Assembly (NCBI GenBank): GCA_025408445.1
Contig: JANYIZ010000179.1
Location: 1 to 34,585, forward strand
Direction of reading: 5' to 3'
DNA: 34,585 nucleotides
Origin: Frigoribacterium sp.
GTDB lineage: Bacteria > Actinomycetota > Actinomycetes > Actinomycetales > Microbacteriaceae
Under the pieces are notes generated by a model that was not told the origin of the DNA, did not search any database, and saw only the letters and a list, made by a program, of their open reading frames with translations. Position 1 is the first letter of the stretch, and each line of letters opens with the position of its first letter. A program made the translations under genes and the position numbers. This document shows positions 31,742 through 34,585 of the stretch, in pieces.

Positions 31742-31970
31742 CCCGTCGCAGTGCGAGGCGTTGAAAAATCTTGCCGACGAAGAGTGAATCTTTCATCGGA
31801 AATTCACACTTGACTAGCCCTTTGAGCTGGGAACCCCGAACCTCCAGCGTCGAAGCCACCAGTCGTGTGTTTCAGGGTCCGGCCTGCGCGTAACCCTCCC
31901 CGCTGTGAAACCGCATGTGCGACTAAAGAATGTACTTTCCTCGTAAGCAACAGCATGCTGGTGTCGCGGC

Positions 31971-32420
31971 ATGACAACAAATGGAAATGACGACCTCGAG
32001 TCGGAACAAGCGATAAACGATCTGGGCACCGCCTCCAGGAGTGCCGACCGGGCCCGCGGCCAGGGATGGCGATGGGTGCGCAGCTACCTTTTGGTCTGGG
32101 CTCTTGCCAGCGTCGGTCTCGTTATTAGGCTCGGATTCGGTAACAAAGCGGTCATCATCAACATCTTCATTGGGCGGGCGATCCTGTCCCTCGTCGGTGG
32201 CAACTGGAGTAGATCCCGCGGGCTAACTCCCCGCGGCGGTGGTCGCCGTAATGGTCGGGCTGCCGGCCTGTGGGCAGCATGCTACGCAATCGTGCTCGCC
32301 GTCGGCGTGACCCGGCAAACGCAATCGACCGGATTTTGGATCGTCGCGGCCGTATTCACCGCCGTACCGTTGGTCGTCGCTGCGGTCATCCCCGCCCCGA
32401 AGGCCGCTGATGTCTCCTGA
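31971..32420 (+). CDS. Small four-helix membrane protein
   Basis: This 149-residue protein has a polar N-terminus (1-35), then two pairs of hydrophobic segments (about 38-53 and 60-75; 98-112 and 121-140) separated by a very basic loop (WSRSRGLTPRGGGRRNGR). The positive loop suggests a cytoplasmic location for it. No family recognised. Its last 11 bases overlap the start of the winged-helix regulator at 32410, so the two are translated together and probably work together. Confidence 0.72.
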   Translation: MTTNGNDDLESEQAINDLGTASRSADRARGQGWRWVRSYLLVWALASVGLVIRLGFGNKAVIINIFIGRAILSLVGGNWSRSRGLTPRGGGRRNGRAAGLWAACYAIVLAVGVTRQTQSTGFWIVAAVFTAVPLVVAAVIPAPKAADVS

Positions 32421-32739
32421 GCCCCACCCACGTCACGGGTTGAACCAGACCCTCCTCTCCCCGGTCAGGCTGTCAATCGTCGCAGCGCTGTCTGAAGTAG
32501 AGCGAGCAGACTTCAAATCGCTTGGCGCGGTCATCGAACTGTCGGACTCCGCCCTATCGAAGAATTTGGCCACACTGGAGGAGGAAGAAATCGTGAGCAT
32601 TGAGAAGGGACGCATCAACCGGAAACCCCGAACCTGGGTTCAGCTCACGCCCGCCGGTCGACAAGCGTTTCACGCCCACCTTGAAGCGCTTCGTGCCACC
32701 ATCTCCACCAAATATCTTGGCCTCGAGCTCGAGGGCTGA
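32410..32739 (+). CDS. Winged-helix transcriptional regulator (MarR/ArsR-like, HTH_34 type)
   Basis: This 109-residue protein is a single winged-helix domain: LLSPVRLSIVAALSEVERADFKSLGAVIELSDSALSKNLATLEEEEIV with SDSALSKNLATLE as the recognition helix, then a wing (RKPRTWVQLTPAGRQAF). This matches small regulators of the winged helix DNA-binding/YcjZ-like group, which often regulate the operon they are in together with a small membrane protein. Overlap with the preceding gene fits that pattern. Confidence 0.82.
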   Translation: MSPEPHPRHGLNQTLLSPVRLSIVAALSEVERADFKSLGAVIELSDSALSKNLATLEEEEIVSIEKGRINRKPRTWVQLTPAGRQAFHAHLEALRATISTKYLGLELEG

Positions 32740-33064
32740 CCGCCGCTGACAATTACATCGAATATTCGTTCGGCCCACAGCCGATCAACACCCGTGACGG
32801 CCACTCGCTCTGGCGGGCGCTGCAGGGCAACTGCCGTCACTGCCGCCCGGATGCTTCGCCCAAAGCAGTGCGTCGATGCTCGTCGTGCCAATGCTCACGT
32901 GGTGTTCCCGGCCGAGGCCGCTTGGAACGGTCGCACGAGTTGTCATTCCAGCCGTTACCAGTGCGCCGGAAATCCACGACGAGGACGACGGCGTTCGAAC
33001 CGCACAGGGGCTGACGGTAATCCGCCCCTGTCATCCGCCGTGCTGCGGGAGGGTCGCGCCCTAG
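32740..33064. other. Stretch without a convincing gene
   Basis: About 325 bp between the regulator and the pnp control region. Short open frames on both strands show no domain or codon signal that I can support. Confidence 0.5.
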
Positions 33065-33098
33065 GTGTGAGCGGAGGTGGCTGGTAGAGTGTGAGCGG
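33065..33098 (+). promoter_or_regulatory. Probable pnp promoter with direct repeat
   Basis: TAGAGT (33085-33090) is the best -10 candidate, putting the transcript start near 33097. The 10-mer GTGTGAGCGG occurs at 33065-33074 and again at 33089-33098, flanking the box. Confidence 0.45.
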
Positions 33099-33163
33099 TT
33101 GTTTAGGTTGCTCTGTCGTCTGCGGCAGTCGCCGGACAGCCACTGGAGCAGGTCCGCACGAAG

Positions 33164-33365
33164 CTGGTCAGTAGTGGTGAACTCCTGAATCGAAATGATT
33201 CAGTGCTTTTCTACTGTTGACCAGAGCTGCGTGTCTCTGCGGCATGGCCGCGAGAGACACGACCGCCAAAGCGCCACACGACAGTAGTTTTTCCACCTGC
33301 GTGTACGCCTCTTCCTGTCGAGACTCCTGCTCCGTGACGAGTCGCGACCCAGTGGGGGTTGCGAC
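33164..33365 (+). promoter_or_regulatory. Structured pnp leader RNA
   Basis: Three hairpins precede pnp. First, CTGGTCAGTAG (33164-33174) pairs with 33211-33224 (11 bp, three-base bulge) enclosing CTGAATC/GATTCAG (33185-33203). Second, GTGTCTCT+GCGGC (33231-33243) pairs with GCCGC+AGAGACAC (33247-33260) around ATG, with one bulged G. Third, GTCGCGACCC (33341-33350) pairs with GGGTTGCGAC (33356-33365), nine bases before the ribosome-binding site. Such leaders are RNase III targets in pnp autoregulation in other bacteria. Confidence 0.65.
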
Positions 33366-33390
33366 GTAAAACAAAGGAGATAACCCCCCT

Positions 33391-34585
33391 ATGGAGGGTC
33401 CAGAAATTAAATTCGCCGAAACCGTTCTCGATAACGGCAAGTTCGGCACGCGAACGGTTCGTTTCGAGACCGGTCGCCTCGCGCAGCAGGCACAGGGTGC
33501 CGTCGCCGCGTACCTCGACGAAGAAACCATGATCCTGTCGGCCACCTCGGCGGGCAAGCACCCCCGTGACGGCTTCGACTTCTTCCCCCTCACGGTCGAT
33601 GTCGAAGAGCGTTCCTATGCCGCCGGCAAGATCCCCGGCTCGTTCTTCCGTCGTGAAGGACGCCCGTCGACCGAGGCCATCCTCGTTTGCCGCCTGATTG
33701 ACCGCCCGCTGCGTCCGACCTTCGTCGAGGGTCTTCGCAACGAGGTGCAGATCGTCATCACCGTCCTCGCCATCGCGCCGGACGAGTTCTACGACGCCCT
33801 GGCCATCAACGCGGCGAGCCTCTCGACCCAGATCTCGGGCTTGCCGTTCTACGGACCGGTCGGAGGCATCCGCCTCGCCCTCATCCCCGGTTCGAATGGG
33901 GCAGACCAGTGGGTCGCCTTCCCCAAGTATTCGCAGCTCGAAGAGGCCGTCTTCGACCTCACCGTCGCCGGCCGTCTCACCACGGACAACGACGGTAACG
34001 AGGACGTCGCGATCATGATGGTCGAAGCTGAAGCGACCGAAGGCAGCTGGGACCTCATCAAGGGCGGTGCGACGAAGCCGGACGAGTCCGTTGTCGCCCA
34101 AGGCCTCGAGGCATCCAAGCCCTTCCTCAAGCAGCTCATCAAGGCCCAGCTCGAGCTGGCCGCGCAGGCTGCGAAGCCGATCGCGGACTACCCGGTCTTT
34201 CCGCCCTACGAGCAGGCCACCTACGACGCCGTCGCCGGCTTCGCCTACGACGAGCTCAAGGGGATCTACCAGATCGCCGACAAGGTCGAGCGCCAGAACG
34301 CGGATGACGCGCTGAAGGATCGCGCAAAGGGTCACGTCGACGGACTCATCGAGACCGGCAACCTCCCGGAGTCCGCTCGCGGACAGGTCGGTGCCGCCTA
34401 CAAGTCGGTCACCAAGAAGATCGTTCGCGGCCGCATCCTCACCGAGGGTGTTCGCATCGACGGCCGTGGCCTCTCGGACATCCGTGCCCTTGACGCCGAG
34501 GTACAGGTCATCCCGCGCGTTCACGGTTCCGCGATCTTCCAGCGCGGCGAGACCCAGATCCTCGGTGTCACCACGCTGAACATGC
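33391..34585 (+). CDS. pnp: Polyribonucleotide nucleotidyltransferase (PNPase), 3' end outside window
   Basis: The frame is open for 398 codons to the window edge. The first RNase PH-like domain (about 10-150) includes RPLRPTF and [27 protein letters not shown]. The PNPase alpha-helical domain (about 245-340) and the start of the second RNase PH domain ([38 protein letters not shown]) follow. The catalytic second core and the KH and S1 domains lie beyond the edge. PNPase degrades RNA from the 3' end using phosphate. ATG 33391 has AAAGGAGA upstream. The usual partner rpsO is 7.8 kb away. Confidence 0.97.
   Translation, partial: MEGPEIKFAETVLDNGKFGTRTVRFETGRLAQQAQGAVAAYLDEETMILSATSAGKHPRDGFDFFPLTVDVEERSYAAGKIPGSFFRREGRPSTEAILVCRLIDRPLRPTFVEGLRNEVQIVITVLAIAPDEFYDALAINAASLSTQISGLPFYGPVGGIRLALIPGSNGADQWVAFPKYSQLEEAVFDLTVAGRLTTDNDGNEDVAIMMVEAEATEGSWDLIKGGATKPDESVVAQGLEASKPFLKQLIKAQLELAAQAAKPIADYPVFPPYEQATYDAVAGFAYDELKGIYQIADKVERQNADDALKDRAKGHVDGLIETGNLPESARGQVGAAYKSVTKKIVRGRILTEGVRIDGRGLSDIRALDAEVQVIPRVHGSAIFQRGETQILGVTTLNM

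Noticed and set aside
1-34585. CRISPR arrays, tRNA or rRNA genes, insertion sequences, prophage or integrase genes
   Set aside because: Both strands were read for regularly spaced repeats, cloverleaf-type sequence and transposase or integrase motifs. None was found.

Overview
The window is high-GC actinobacterial DNA, most likely from a member of the Microbacteriaceae. This rests on strong G/C third-position bias, the class II HelD/HelR RNA polymerase recycler, a MarP-type CvpA-plus-trypsin protease, a PrsW-like membrane protease, and many genes whose start codon lies 6-7 bases after a TAnnnT -10 box (leaderless transcripts). Two genes run off the edges: an Ada/AlkA repair protein on the left and polynucleotide phosphorylase (pnp) on the right.

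Layout. At 0-9.9 kb are DNA alkylation repair (Ada-AlkA fusion), a GlcD-type FAD oxidase, a CMD-like small protein, a PrsW-like protease, a 26-bp-stem palindrome, HelR, an MFS exporter, an acyl-CoA dehydrogenase-like flavoprotein and an overlapping carboxylesterase. At 9.9-12.5 kb, after three 18-bp tandem repeats, a two-gene minus-strand operon pairs a choline/hydroxylysine-kinase-like phosphotransferase with a class III PLP enzyme of the phospho-lyase type. At 12.5-22.1 kb are three divergent NERD-domain proteins, interleaved with an SDR, a dienelactone hydrolase, MarP, a phytoene-desaturase-like flavoprotein, RNase HI and an acyltransferase. Each NERD gene has a related 15-bp G-rich element 24-26 bases upstream of its -10 box. 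At 22.1-24.7 kb are a gene-poor stretch, a SOUL haem-binding protein and a DHA2 exporter.

At 25.3-33.4 kb, rpsO and pnp, usually close neighbours, are separated by about 7.8 kb of accessory DNA. That block holds a hexapeptide-repeat protein, remnants of a dctA transporter and its response regulator (both 5' halves missing at one junction), a hypothetical gene preceded by another 15-bp tandem repeat, three tandem paralogous four-cysteine lipoproteins, a GNAT acetyltransferase, a DUF6176-like protein and a small membrane protein coupled to a winged-helix regulator. The part from about 29.9 to 32.4 kb looks less GC-rich than its surroundings. The pnp leader is long and highly structured.

No complete new defence or mobile system is evident. 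The best candidates for undescribed biology are the NERD trio with its shared upstream repeat, the lipoprotein triplet, and the structured pnp leader.
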